Part shown: positions 7,604-15,851 of the stretch, in pieces
Numbering within the stretch: position 1 is the first letter of the stretch
Layout of the letters: each line of letters starts with the position of its first letter
Source of the DNA: Rhodoferax sp.
GTDB lineage: Bacteria; Pseudomonadota; Gammaproteobacteria; Burkholderiales; Burkholderiaceae_C
Reading direction: 5' to 3'
Length of the DNA: 39,789 nt
NCBI RefSeq assembly: GCF_010365055.1
Contig: NZ_JAAFHA010000029.1
Span: 1-39,789, forward strand
Made by a program: the position numbers and the translations under genes
The notes under the pieces: generated by a model
What the model was told of the DNA's origin: nothing
Database searches by the model: none
Seen by the model: only the letters and a program-made list of their open reading frames with translations

Positions 7604-7662
7604 CTATAGCCCAGCGACGCGAGCGACTCAATGGTATTTTGTGGCTTGTTCTCGGTACAGCC

Positions 7663-7691
7663 TTGACAAGATTCGCCATTTCTTTTAAATT
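7663..7691 (+). promoter_or_regulatory. Sigma-70 promoter of the RND efflux operon
   Basis: A perfect TTGACA (7663-7668) is separated by 17 bases from TAAATT (7686-7691, four of six consensus bases). The start of transcription would be near 7698, giving a leader of about 68 bases before the adaptor ATG at 7766. Confidence 0.65.
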
Positions 7692-7695
7692 AATA

Positions 7696-7730
7696 ACCAG
7701 TTGGTCATTAATTAACTGGTCAATCGACCA
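7696..7730. promoter_or_regulatory. Operator-like inverted repeats over the RND operon start site
   Basis: ACCAGTT (7696-7702) and AACTGGT (7714-7720) form a perfect inverted repeat with an 11-base AT-rich spacer. An adjoining TGGTC-AATC-GACCA (7717-7730) forms a second. Both lie at or just after the predicted start of transcription, where a TetR-type repressor commonly acts on RND pumps. No repressor gene is adjacent, so the identity of the binding protein is unknown. Confidence 0.5.
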
Positions 7731-7765
7731 CGACACCCTTCGCGACCCTTCACTCCATTTGCACC

Positions 7766-8980
7766 ATGTTCATTCATTCAATTCAAACCCGGGCTGCGCT
7801 CATCGCGGCGGTGCTTTTGTTGGCCGCCTGTTCCAAGCGAGCGCCCCCGCAGGAGCCGATCCGTGCCGTGAAAGTCGTCACCGTGGGGTTGGCGCCCTTG
7901 ACCGCCGGCACCGAGTTTGCGGGCGAGGTGCGCGCTCGGGTCGAATCGCGCCTGGGTTTCAGGGTCGGCGGCAAGATCGTGCGGCGTCAGGTGGAGCCGG
8001 GCCAGCGCGTCAAGGCGGGCCAGGTGTTGGCGCAACTCGATCCGCAGGACTACGCGCTGGCGGCGCAAGCCGCGCGAGCGCAAGTGGCGGCAGCGCAAAG
8101 CAGCCACGATCTGGCCGCAGCCGATTTCAAGCGCTACCAGGACTTGCGCGCGCGCAACTTCATCAGCGCGGCTGAACTGGAACGGCGCGAGGCCAGTCTG
8201 AAGGGGGCCGCAGCGCAATTGGCGCAGGCACAGGCGCAATCCAGCGCGCAGGGGAACCAAACGTCCTACACCACCCTGGTGGCGGATGCCGCGGGTGTCG
8301 TGACCGCCGTGGACGGCGAGCCAGGGCAGGTGGTGGCGGCGGGCGCGCCGGTGGTTCGCTTGGCGCAGGATGGTCCCCGCGATGTGGTGTTTGCGGTGCC
8401 GGAGGACCAGGTCGCGCAGATCAGGACCGGCACCTTGGTCGAGGTGCGCGCCTGGAACAACGCCACCCGCACCAAGGGCGCTGTGCGCGAAGTGGCGGCC
8501 AGTGCCGACCCCGTGACGCGCACCTTTGGCGTGAAGGTGGCGCTGGGCGCCCAAGACACCTCGGCCCTGGGCTCGACCGTGACGGTGCTGTTGCCAGGTT
8601 CGGGTCGGGATGCGGCGCCGGTGATGAAGTTGCCCACCAGTGCCTTGCGCCAGGACGGCAAGGCCACCGCGGTGTGGGTCCTCGACAAGCCCAGCATGAC
8701 GGTGCGGCTGCAGCCGGTGCAAATTGCCTCGGTGGACGGCAACGACGTGGTGCTGGCGGGTGGCCTGCAGCCCGGCATGCAGGTGGTGGTGGCCGGTGTG
8801 CATGTGTTGGCGCCGGGCCAAAAAGTGACAATATTTAAGCAAAATGAGGCTCTAGCCCCCGTAGATACTGCGCAACCAGCTACAAATTCGATAGTTGATT
8901 CCACCCGGCCGGGTGTGGCGCCAACGATCGCAACACCCGCGCTAGCCGCCTCGGCCACCCCGGCCCCCGCGGGCAAGTGA
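7766..8980 (+). CDS. RND efflux periplasmic adaptor (membrane fusion) lipoprotein
   Basis: This 404-residue AcrA/MexA-type adaptor links an RND pump to an outer-membrane channel. The N-terminus is a lipoprotein signal, LLLAACSK, with Cys22 as the lipidation site. A biotinyl/lipoyl-like half (VGGKIVRRQVEPGQRVKAGQ, about 70-89) precedes an Ala/Gln-rich coiled-coil hairpin (about 95-160). The second lipoyl half and beta-barrel follow. The last 50 residues are a low-complexity Thr/Pro/Ala tail that includes a copy of the dispersed repeat in frame (residues about 356-378). It is the first gene of a two-gene unit, seven bases before the pump, with no outer-membrane factor gene, so a TolC-type channel is presumably shared. 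The substrate cannot be told from sequence. Confidence 0.92.
   Translation: MFIHSIQTRAALIAAVLLLAACSKRAPPQEPIRAVKVVTVGLAPLTAGTEFAGEVRARVESRLGFRVGGKIVRRQVEPGQRVKAGQVLAQLDPQDYALAAQAARAQVAAAQSSHDLAAADFKRYQDLRARNFISAAELERREASLKGAAAQLAQAQAQSSAQGNQTSYTTLVADAAGVVTAVDGEPGQVVAAGAPVVRLAQDGPRDVVFAVPEDQVAQIRTGTLVEVRAWNNATRTKGAVREVAASADPVTRTFGVKVALGAQDTSALGSTVTVLLPGSGRDAAPVMKLPTSALRQDGKATAVWVLDKPSMTVRLQPVQIASVDGNDVVLAGGLQPGMQVVVAGVHVLAPGQKVTIFKQNEALAPVDTAQPATNSIVDSTRPGVAPTIATPALAASATPAPAGK
8831..8897 (+). repeat. Dispersed Comamonadaceae-type repeat, copy B (in the RND adaptor gene)
   Basis: The blocks are TTTAAGCAAAATGAGGCTC, TCTAGCCCCCGTAGATACTG, CGCAACCAGCTAC and AAATTCGATAG. It is the fullest copy in the window and the only one in sense orientation to its host gene, where it lengthens the C-terminal tail of the adaptor without breaking the frame. 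Confidence 0.7.
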
Positions 8981-8987
8981 GGCGCGC

Positions 8988-11900
8988 ATGAAACACCACC
9001 AATCCAAAAAGAGTTTCAATCTGTCGCGCTGGGCGCTGGAGCACGCCGCGCTCACGCGCTTTTTGATGCTGGTGCTGCTGCTGCTGGGGGTGTCGGCTTA
9101 CTTTCAGCTGGGTCAGGACGAAGACCCGCCGTTCACCTTTCGTGCCATGGTGGTGCGCAGCTACTGGCCCGGCGCCACCGCCCAGCAGGTGGCGGAGCAG
9201 GTCACTGACAAGATTGAGCGCACGCTGCAGGAAGTGCCCTACGCGGACAAGATACGCAGCTACTCCAAGCCGGGCGAGTCGCAGATCATTTTTCAGATCA
9301 AGGATTCAAGCAAGGCCAGCGAGGTGGCCAATGTCTGGTATGCCGTGCGCAAAAAGGTCGGCGACATGCGGGGCACGCTGCCCCAGGGTGTCATCGGCCC
9401 ATTCTTCAACGATGACTTTGGCGATGTGTATGGCGTGATCTACGCGCTGCAGGCAGACGGCTTCAGTTATGCCGAGCTCAAGACGTTTGCCGACGATGCG
9501 CGTCAGCAGCTGTTGCGGGTGCCCGATGTGGCCAAGGTCGAGCTGTTTGGCGCGCAGGACGAAAAGCTGTACCTCGAGATTTCGCAGAAACGGCTGGCCC
9601 AGCTCGGCCTGGATTTGAACGCGGTGCTGGCGCAATTGGGCCAGCAAAACGCCATCGAGTCGGCGGGCAGCGTGCAGACGCCGCTGGACGTGGTGCAACT
9701 GCGCGTGGCCGGGCAGTTCAGGGCGATTGAAGAACTGCGGGCCATGCCGATTCGCGGCAGTTCGGGCGCACAACTGCGCCTGGGTGACCTGGCCAACATC
9801 ACGCGCGGCTATGCCGACCCACCGGTCATCAAGGTGCGGCATCAGGGCCAGGAAGCGATTGCGCTGGGGGTCGCCATGACCAAGGGCGGTGACATCATCG
9901 CTTTGGGCAAAGCCCTCAAGGCCACGACACAGCGGCTGCAAAAGTCCCTGCCAGTCGGCGTCAAACTGGTGCAGATCCAGGACCAGCCGACGGCGGTGGC
10001 CAAGTCGGTAAGCGAGTTTGTCATGGTGCTGATCGAGGCCGTGACGATCGTGCTGGCGGTCAGCTTCCTGAGCCTGGGTTTGCACAAGCGGCCCGGTCAC
10101 CATCCGCTGCTGAAACGCTGGACGCTCGACATGCGCCCCGGCCTGGTGGTGGGTATCACCATTCCGCTGGTGCTGGCGATGACTTTCCTGGCGATGCAGT
10201 ACTGGGGCATTGGCTTGCACAAGATTTCACTGGGCTCGCTGATCATTGCGCTCGGGCTGCTGGTGGACGACGCCATCATTGCCGTGGAGATGATGGTGAC
10301 CAAGATGGAGCAGGGCTACGACAAGGTGCGCGCTGCCACCTTTGCCTATGAAATCACCGCCATGCCGATGCTCACCGGCACGCTGATCACCGCCGCCGGC
10401 TTCCTGCCAATCGGTCTGGCCAAGTCCACCGTGGGGGAATACACCTTTGCCATTTTTGCGGTCACGGTGATTGCGCTGCTGCTGAGCTGGATCGTGTCGG
10501 TCTATTTCGTGCCCTACCTCGGTACGCTGCTGCTCAAGGCACCGCCTCACGTGGTACGCGCAAACCGCGCTTTAGCGGGCCAGCCGGTCACTGATCCTGC
10601 GCACGACCCTTACGACACGCCGTTCTACAACGCCTTCCGGCGCACTGTGAATGCCTGTGTGCAGCACCGCTGGCTCACGCTGGGCGTGACGCTGCTGGTG
10701 TTCGTGCTCGGCGTGCTGGGCATGGGCCAAGTGCAGCAGCAGTTCTTTCCCGATTCGAGCCGGCCAGAAATCATTGTTGATGTCTGGTCGCCTGAAGGCA
10801 GCTCATTTGCCGCCAATGAGGCCGTCGCCAAGCGCGTTGAAGCGCGCCTGCTGGCCGAACCCGGCGTGGCATCTGTCACGCAGTGGGTCGGCTCGGGCGT
10901 GCCGCGCTTCTACCTGCCGCTCGATCAGGTGTTCCCGCAGACCAATGTGTCGCAGTTCATCGTCGTGCCTGCCGACCTGACGCTGCGTGAGTCATTGCGG
11001 GTCAAGTTGCCTGCTGTGCTGGCCGCTGAGTTCCCAGAGGTGCGTGGCCGCGTCAAATTGTTGCCCAACGGACCGCCGGTGCCCTACCCGGTGCAGTTTC
11101 GCGTGGTCGGGCTGGATCCGCTGCTGCTGCGCGAGCGCGCCGACGAGGTGAGTGCCGTCATGCGCGCCAACCCGAACACGCGCGGCGTCAACGACAACTG
11201 GAACGAATCCGTCAAGGTGATGCGCTTGGAGGTGGACCAGACCAAGGCGCGCGCGCTGGGCGTGAGCAGCCAGTCCATCGCGCAGGCGTCCCGCGCCGTC
11301 TTCAGCGGCGCCACGGTCGGCCAGTTCCGGGACGGCGATAAGTTGATTGATATCGTGCTGCGCCAACCGCTGGCTGAGCGCAACGCCATCTCCGATATCG
11401 CCAACGCCTATGTGCCCACGGCGGCTGGCAAGTGGATTCCCATGGCCCAGATTGCCAAACCGGTGTTTGCCTGGGAGCCGGGCGTGATGTGGCGCGAGAA
11501 CCGCGACTACGCCATCACCGTGCAGGGCGACATCGTGGAGGGCCTGCAAGGCGCCACGGTCACGGCACAATTGCTGCCGGCACTCAAGACGCTGGAGGCG
11601 CAGTGGGCGCAGGCTGACCATGCAGGCTACCGCATCGAGGTCGCCGGCGCGGTGGAGGAGAGCAGCAAGGGCTCGGCCTCGATCGTTGTCGGCATTCCCA
11701 TCATGTTGTTCATCACGTTCACGCTCTTGATGCTGCAGCTGCACAGCTTCAGCCGCGCCATGCTGGTGTTCCTGACCGGGCCGCTCGGTATTGCGGGGGT
11801 GGCGGCGGCGCTGCTGCTGCTCAACCGCCCCTTTGGCTTCGTGGCGCTGCTGGGTGTGATCGCGCTGATGGGCATGATTCAGCGCAATTCGGTCATCCTG

Positions 11901-12170
11901 ATCGACCAGATTGAGCAAGACCGCGCCCGCGGTGTGCCCGCCTGGGAGGCGATTGTGGAGTCCGCGGTGCGCCGCCTGCGACCGATTGTGCTGACCGCCG
12001 CCGCTGCCGTGCTGGCCATGATTCCGCTGTCGCGCTCGGTGTTCTGGGGTCCGATGGCGGTGGCGATCATGGGCGGACTGGTGGTTGCCACGGTTTTGAC
12101 CTTGCTGGCGCTGCCGGCGATGTACGCAGCCTGGTTCCGGGTCAAGCGGGAGGCCAACGCGGCAAGTTAG
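8988..12170 (+). CDS. RND-family inner-membrane efflux pump (AcrB-type)
   Basis: This 1060-residue proton-driven transporter has the duplicated RND plan: a first membrane helix (about 22-40), a large periplasmic porter loop, a helix bundle, then the second half with TM8-12. The intramembrane proton-relay pair appears as LLVDDAI (D427, D428), and the second half carries VALLGVIALMGMIQRNSVIL. The loop before the third helix of the first half has an extra basic stretch, LHKRPGHHPLLKRW (about 365-378). The length suits the multidrug (HAE) group, and the DD motif argues against heavy-metal CzcA pumps. It follows the adaptor after seven bases, in the same operon. A terminator hairpin follows at 12196-12229. 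The substrate cannot be told from the sequence. Confidence 0.93.
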   Translation: MKHHQSKKSFNLSRWALEHAALTRFLMLVLLLLGVSAYFQLGQDEDPPFTFRAMVVRSYWPGATAQQVAEQVTDKIERTLQEVPYADKIRSYSKPGESQIIFQIKDSSKASEVANVWYAVRKKVGDMRGTLPQGVIGPFFNDDFGDVYGVIYALQADGFSYAELKTFADDARQQLLRVPDVAKVELFGAQDEKLYLEISQKRLAQLGLDLNAVLAQLGQQNAIESAGSVQTPLDVVQLRVAGQFRAIEELRAMPIRGSSGAQLRLGDLANITRGYADPPVIKVRHQGQEAIALGVAMTKGGDIIALGKALKATTQRLQKSLPVGVKLVQIQDQPTAVAKSVSEFVMVLIEAVTIVLAVSFLSLGLHKRPGHHPLLKRWTLDMRPGLVVGITIPLVLAMTFLAMQYWGIGLHKISLGSLIIALGLLVDDAIIAVEMMVTKMEQGYDKVRAATFAYEITAMPMLTGTLITAAGFLPIGLAKSTVGEYTFAIFAVTVIALLLSWIVSVYFVPYLGTLLLKAPPHVVRANRALAGQPVTDPAHDPYDTPFYNAFRRTVNACVQHRWLTLGVTLLVFVLGVLGMGQVQQQFFPDSSRPEIIVDVWSPEGSSFAANEAVAKRVEARLLAEPGVASVTQWVGSGVPRFYLPLDQVFPQTNVSQFIVVPADLTLRESLRVKLPAVLAAEFPEVRGRVKLLPNGPPVPYPVQFRVVGLDPLLLRERADEVSAVMRANPNTRGVNDNWNESVKVMRLEVDQTKARALGVSSQSIAQASRAVFSGATVGQFRDGDKLIDIVLRQPLAERNAISDIANAYVPTAAGKWIPMAQIAKPVFAWEPGVMWRENRDYAITVQGDIVEGLQGATVTAQLLPALKTLEAQWAQADHAGYRIEVAGAVEESSKGSASIVVGIPIMLFITFTLLMLQLHSFSRAMLVFLTGPLGIAGVAAALLLLNRPFGFVALLGVIALMGMIQRNSVILIDQIEQDRARGVPAWEAIVESAVRRLRPIVLTAAAAVLAMIPLSRSVFWGPMAVAIMGGLVVATVLTLLALPAMYAAWFRVKREANAAS

Positions 12171-12195
12171 AATTCCCGGTTGACCGATTTCCCGG

Positions 12196-12229
12196 GGCTG
12201 GTCTTGCAGACCGGCCTCTTTGTTTTTTT
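12196..12229 (+). terminator. Terminator of the RND operon, abutting tRNA-Leu
   Basis: GGCTGGTC-TTGCA-GACCGGCC forms an eight-base-pair stem with one G-T pair, followed by CTCTTTGTTTTTTT. The last T is directly followed by the first base of tRNA-Leu, so this hairpin separates the pump genes from the tRNA or forms the tRNA leader. Confidence 0.75.
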
Positions 12230-12316
12230 GCGCGGGTGGCGAAATTGGTAGACGCACCAGGTTTAGGTCCTGACGTCCGCAAGGATGTGCGGGTTCGAGT
12301 CCCGCCCCGCGCACCA
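12230..12316 (+). tRNA. tRNA-Leu (anticodon UAG)
   Basis: This 87-base class II tRNA has the CCA encoded. The acceptor stem is GCGCGGG/CCCGCGC, the anticodon loop TTTAGGT gives UAG, a long variable arm CGTCC-GCAA-GGATG is present, and the T arm is GCGGG-TTCGAGT-CCCGC. The outermost pair of the anticodon stem is a C-A mismatch. Its own promoter is not obvious. Confidence 0.96.
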
Positions 12317-12395
12317 CTTGAGATTTGCGGGACAGTCCGGCGTTGCATCGCGAACCGGTCTGCCCCCTCATTGTTTGATATTTAGGAGAATTACC

Positions 12396-13706
12396 ATGGC
12401 CATGAACGTTGAAACGCTGGAAAAGCTGGAACGCAAAATGACGTTGACCTTACCCGTCGGGGTTGTTGAGTCTGAAGTGCAAACACGTCTGAAAAAGCTC
12501 GCACGCACCATCAAGATGGACGGTTTCCGTCCGGGCAAGGTGCCCATGAATGTCGTGTCACAACGGTATGGTTACTCGGTGCACTATGAAGTCATGAACG
12601 ACAAGGTCGGCGAGGCCTTCTTTAACGCCGCCAACGAAGCCAAGTTGCGGGTGGCGGGCCAGCCCCGCATCTCTGAGTCAGCGGCGTCACCGGAAGGTGA
12701 AATGGCGTTTGACGCTCTGTTCGAGGTCTATCCAGACGTCAAGATCGCTGATCTGAGCACCGCCGAGGTTGAAAAAATATCCGCTGAAGTCACCGATAGC
12801 GCCATTGACAAGACAGTTGACATCCTGCGCAAGCAGCGTCGCACCTTTTCTCAGCGCCCGCAGGACGCTGCCGCACAGGACGGCGACCGCGTGACGGTTG
12901 ATTTTGAAGGCAAAATTGACGGCGAGGTGTTCGCTGGCGGCAAGGCGGAAGACTTCCAGTTCATCGTGGGCGACGGTCAGATGCTCAAAGAGTTTGAAGA
13001 GGCCACCCGCGGCATGAAATCGGGCGAAAGCAAGACCTTTCAGCTGGCATTTCCGGCTGACTATCACGGTAAGGACGTGGCCGGCAAGACCGCTGACTTT
13101 ATGGTCACCGTCAAGAAAATTGAAGCTGCGCATCTGCCAGAAGTGAACGAGGCGCTGGCCAAGTCACTGGGCATTGCCGACGCGACCGTCGAGGGTTTGC
13201 GTGCCGACATCAAGAAGAACCTGGCACGCGAAGTCAAGGCGCGCCTGCTGGCCCGCAATAAACAAGCGGTGATGGATGCACTGGTGGGCAAGGCCGAGCT
13301 GGATCTGCCTAACGCCAGCGTCCAGGCAGAAGTTGAGCGCCTGAAGGACGGTGCGCGCGCTGATCTCAAGCAACGCGGAATCAAGGATGCGGACAAGGCG
13401 CCCCTGCCTGATGACATCTTCCGTCCCCAAGCCGAACGCCGGGTTCGTCTGGGTCTGGTGGTGGCGGAGTTGGTGCGCGCCAATAACCTGCAAGCCACGA
13501 CGGAGCAAATCAAGGCGCATATCGAAGAATTGGCAGCCAGTTACGAAAAGCCGGCTGAGGTGATGCGCTGGTACTACAGCGACAACAACCGTTTGGCCGA
13601 AGTTGAGTCCATCGTGATTGAGAACAATGTGACCAACTTTGTCTTGTCACAGGCAAAGATCAGCGAGAAGACCCTGTCCTTTGACGAATTGATGGCTCAA
13701 AACTGA
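12396..13706 (+). CDS. tig: Trigger factor, ribosome-bound chaperone and peptidyl-prolyl isomerase
   Basis: This 436-residue cytosolic chaperone binds near the ribosomal exit tunnel and shields nascent chains. The ribosome-binding signature GFRPGKVP is at residues 43-50. The FKBP-type isomerase domain is recognisable from DGDRVTVDFEGKIDGEVF to the VTVKKIE segment (about 160-245). The helical C-terminal chaperone arms follow. The start is the ATG after TAGGAGAA (12383-12390), and a second ATG two codons later is a possible alternative. The longer open frame upstream runs through the tRNA and is not real. The gene precedes clpP, clpX and lon, the usual proteobacterial order. A terminator-like hairpin follows at 13732-13781. 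Confidence 0.96.
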   Translation: MAMNVETLEKLERKMTLTLPVGVVESEVQTRLKKLARTIKMDGFRPGKVPMNVVSQRYGYSVHYEVMNDKVGEAFFNAANEAKLRVAGQPRISESAASPEGEMAFDALFEVYPDVKIADLSTAEVEKISAEVTDSAIDKTVDILRKQRRTFSQRPQDAAAQDGDRVTVDFEGKIDGEVFAGGKAEDFQFIVGDGQMLKEFEEATRGMKSGESKTFQLAFPADYHGKDVAGKTADFMVTVKKIEAAHLPEVNEALAKSLGIADATVEGLRADIKKNLAREVKARLLARNKQAVMDALVGKAELDLPNASVQAEVERLKDGARADLKQRGIKDADKAPLPDDIFRPQAERRVRLGLVVAELVRANNLQATTEQIKAHIEELAASYEKPAEVMRWYYSDNNRLAEVESIVIENNVTNFVLSQAKISEKTLSFDELMAQN

Positions 13707-13731
13707 TCAAGCGCCGCCATTGACTGGCTGC

Positions 13732-13781
13732 AATGGGGCTTGGGCCGGGCTTGTAGTCTGGCCTGCAGGCCCCATTTCTTT
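13732..13781 (+). terminator. Terminator-like hairpin between tig and clpP
   Basis: AATGGGGC and GCCCCATT are the outer arms of a long imperfect hairpin whose inner part (TTGGGCC ... GGCCTGCA) can also pair. It is followed by TCTTTTG. It probably ends or attenuates tig transcripts before clpP. Confidence 0.6.
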
Positions 13782-13828
13782 TGTGGCAAATATTTTTCGC
13801 TACAGTACAGTTTATTTTTGGAGTCAAG

Positions 13829-14458
13829 ATGAGTCTGACGAACGTGATGATGGGGTCAATGGAAACGCAAGCTCTGGGTATGGTACCCATGGTGATCGAG
13901 CAATCAGGTCGTGGCGAGCGGTCTTACGACATTTACTCACGCTTGCTCAAGGAGCGTGTCATTTTTCTGGTCGGTCCGGTCAACGACTATGTGGCCAACC
14001 TTGTGGTGGCGCAGTTGTTGTTTCTGGAGAGTGACAACCCGGACAAGGATATTTCGTTCTATATCAACTCGCCGGGCGGCTCGGTCAGCGCCGGCATGGC
14101 CATTTTCGACACCATGAACTTTGTCAAGCCCGATGTATCTACTTTATGCACTGGCATGGCGGCCAGCATGGGTGCGTTCTTACTGGCGGCCGGGGCCAAA
14201 GGCAAACGGTTCTCACTGCCCAACTCCAAGGTCATGATTCACCAGCCCTCGGGTGGCAGTCAGGGTCAGGCGACCGAAATCGAAATTCAGGCGCGCGAGA
14301 TTTTGAAAACTCGCGAGCAGTTGAACAGAATTCTGGCTGAGCGTACCGGTCAGCCGTTGGAGCGCATTGAGCGCGACACCGAGCGCGACTATTACATGTC
14401 GGCGGATGAGTGCAAAGAATATGGCCTGATTGACCAGGTCATCGCGAAAAGGGCATAG
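13829..14458 (+). CDS. clpP: ATP-dependent Clp protease proteolytic subunit
   Basis: This 209-residue serine peptidase forms the barrel that degrades proteins fed by ClpX or ClpA. The catalytic triad is S113 (GMAASMGAF), H138 (VMIHQPSGG) and D187 ([10 protein letters not shown]); the spacings of 25 and 49 residues match E. coli ClpP. The start is set at the ATG giving MSLTNVMM, preceded by TTGGAGTC, because the upstream frame begins in the intergenic region. Just upstream, TTGTGG (13781) and TACAGT (13805) could be a weak promoter. clpX begins five bases after the stop, so the two are cotranscribed and their products form one complex. Confidence 0.97.
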   Translation: MSLTNVMMGSMETQALGMVPMVIEQSGRGERSYDIYSRLLKERVIFLVGPVNDYVANLVVAQLLFLESDNPDKDISFYINSPGGSVSAGMAIFDTMNFVKPDVSTLCTGMAASMGAFLLAAGAKGKRFSLPNSKVMIHQPSGGSQGQATEIEIQAREILKTREQLNRILAERTGQPLERIERDTERDYYMSADECKEYGLIDQVIAKRA

Positions 14459-14463
14459 TTCAC

Positions 14464-15729
14464 ATGGCTGAAAAAAAAGGCTCCTCCAGCGAAAAAACGC
14501 TTTATTGTTCTTTTTGCGGCAAAAGCCAGCATGAAGTCAAGAAGCTGATCGCGGGCCCGTCGGTATTTGTTTGCGACGAGTGCATTGATCTGTGCAATGA
14601 GATCATTCGCGATGAATTGCCGCCCAGCACCGAAGTACGCAGTGGCGGTGATGAGCTGCCAACGCCGCTGGAGATCAAGAACAATCTCGACAATTACGTG
14701 ATTGGGCAGGAACCTGCCAAACGCACGCTGGCGGTGGCGGTTTACAACCACTACAAGCGCTTGCGGCACCAGGAAAAGGCCAAAAAGGACGACGTTGAAT
14801 TGGCCAAAAGCAATATCTTGCTGATCGGCCCGACCGGGTCCGGCAAAACGCTGTTGGCGCAGACACTGGCCCGTATGCTCGATGTGCCTTTTGTGATGGC
14901 CGATGCGACTACCCTGACTGAAGCCGGTTATGTGGGCGAGGACGTTGAAAACATTGTGCTCAAGCTCCTGCAAAGCTGCAATTACGAAGTGGAGCGCGCC
15001 CAGCGCGGCATTGTCTACATTGACGAAATCGACAAGATTTCCCGCAAGTCAGACAATCCTTCGATCACCCGTGATGTCTCGGGTGAAGGCGTGCAGCAGG
15101 CGCTGCTTAAACTGATTGAAGGGACCATGGCCAGCGTGCCACCGCAAGGCGGACGCAAGCACCCGAATCAGGATTTTGTGCAGGTCGACACCACCAACAT
15201 CCTGTTCATTTGCGGCGGCGCATTTTCTGGCCTGGAAAAAGTGATCGACAACCGCACACAATCGTCGGGCATGGGCTTTGGGGCCACGGTCAAGAGCAAA
15301 GAGCAGCGCAGTCTGACCGAGGTGTTCAAGGAAGTTGAACCTGAGGACTTGATCAAATTTGGGCTGATTCCTGAACTGGTGGGTCGGATGCCGGTGGTGG
15401 CAACGCTGGCCGAACTCAGTGAAGACGCACTCGTACAAATCTTGACCGAGCCCAAGAACGCGCTGGTCAAGCAGTACAGCAAGCTGCTGGCGATGGAGGG
15501 CGTTGATCTTGAAATTCGTCCGTCTGCCTTGAAAGCTATCGCCAAGAAGGCACTGGCCCGCAAGACGGGGGCGCGTGGCCTGCGCTCGATCCTTGAACAA
15601 TCGTTGATCGACACCATGTTCGATTTACCCAATACGTCTAACGTTGACAAGGTCGTCGTGGACGAGTCGACGATTGATGAGAACAAGCCGCCTCTGTTGG
15701 TCTACCGCGAGGTTGCCAAGAAGGCCTGA
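14464..15729 (+). CDS. clpX: ClpX unfoldase, ATP-binding subunit of the ClpXP protease
   Basis: This 421-residue AAA+ hexamer recognises, unfolds and threads substrates into ClpP. The N-terminal zinc-binding domain has four Cys (C15, C18, C37, C40). Next come the Walker A motif GPTGSGKT (122-129), the pore loop GYVG (156-159) and the Walker B motif VYIDEID (184-190). The ClpP-docking loop reads GMGFGA, where E. coli has IGF. The gene sits five bases after clpP. A gap of 122 bases with a promoter candidate precedes lon. The length equals the family norm and nothing is broken. Confidence 0.97.
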   Translation: MAEKKGSSSEKTLYCSFCGKSQHEVKKLIAGPSVFVCDECIDLCNEIIRDELPPSTEVRSGGDELPTPLEIKNNLDNYVIGQEPAKRTLAVAVYNHYKRLRHQEKAKKDDVELAKSNILLIGPTGSGKTLLAQTLARMLDVPFVMADATTLTEAGYVGEDVENIVLKLLQSCNYEVERAQRGIVYIDEIDKISRKSDNPSITRDVSGEGVQQALLKLIEGTMASVPPQGGRKHPNQDFVQVDTTNILFICGGAFSGLEKVIDNRTQSSGMGFGATVKSKEQRSLTEVFKEVEPEDLIKFGLIPELVGRMPVVATLAELSEDALVQILTEPKNALVKQYSKLLAMEGVDLEIRPSALKAIAKKALARKTGARGLRSILEQSLIDTMFDLPNTSNVDKVVVDESTIDENKPPLLVYREVAKKA

Positions 15730-15798
15730 TTTGCTTGGTGTTTGCGCGCGTTTATTCAAGCTTGAGACGCGCCCGGCTGCTTAATAATTGGCTTCGGG

Positions 15799-15828
15799 TT
15801 GAAAACCTGAACTTCCGATTCATATTTA
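15799..15828 (+). promoter_or_regulatory. Candidate promoter of lon (sigma-70 or heat-shock type)
   Basis: TTGAAA (15799-15804) and TATTTA (15823-15828) are 18 bases apart, an acceptable sigma-70 pair. The same region can be read as a sigma-32-like pair, TTGAAA-N13-ATTCATATT, although the CCC run of the -10 consensus is missing. lon is heat-inducible in many proteobacteria, but the sequence does not decide between the two. Confidence 0.4.
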
Positions 15829-15851
15829 ACAGGTAACGAGAGGGACTTTTC

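Noticed and set aside
10992-12371. A 459-codon minus-strand open frame across the RND pump and tRNA-Leu
   Set aside because: It runs through a tRNA and opposite conserved pump motifs, with a His/Arg/Gln-rich composition typical of shadows.
15744-15772. Terminator between clpX and lon
   Set aside because: GCGCGT ... ACGCGC can pair, but the loop is long and no T-run follows.
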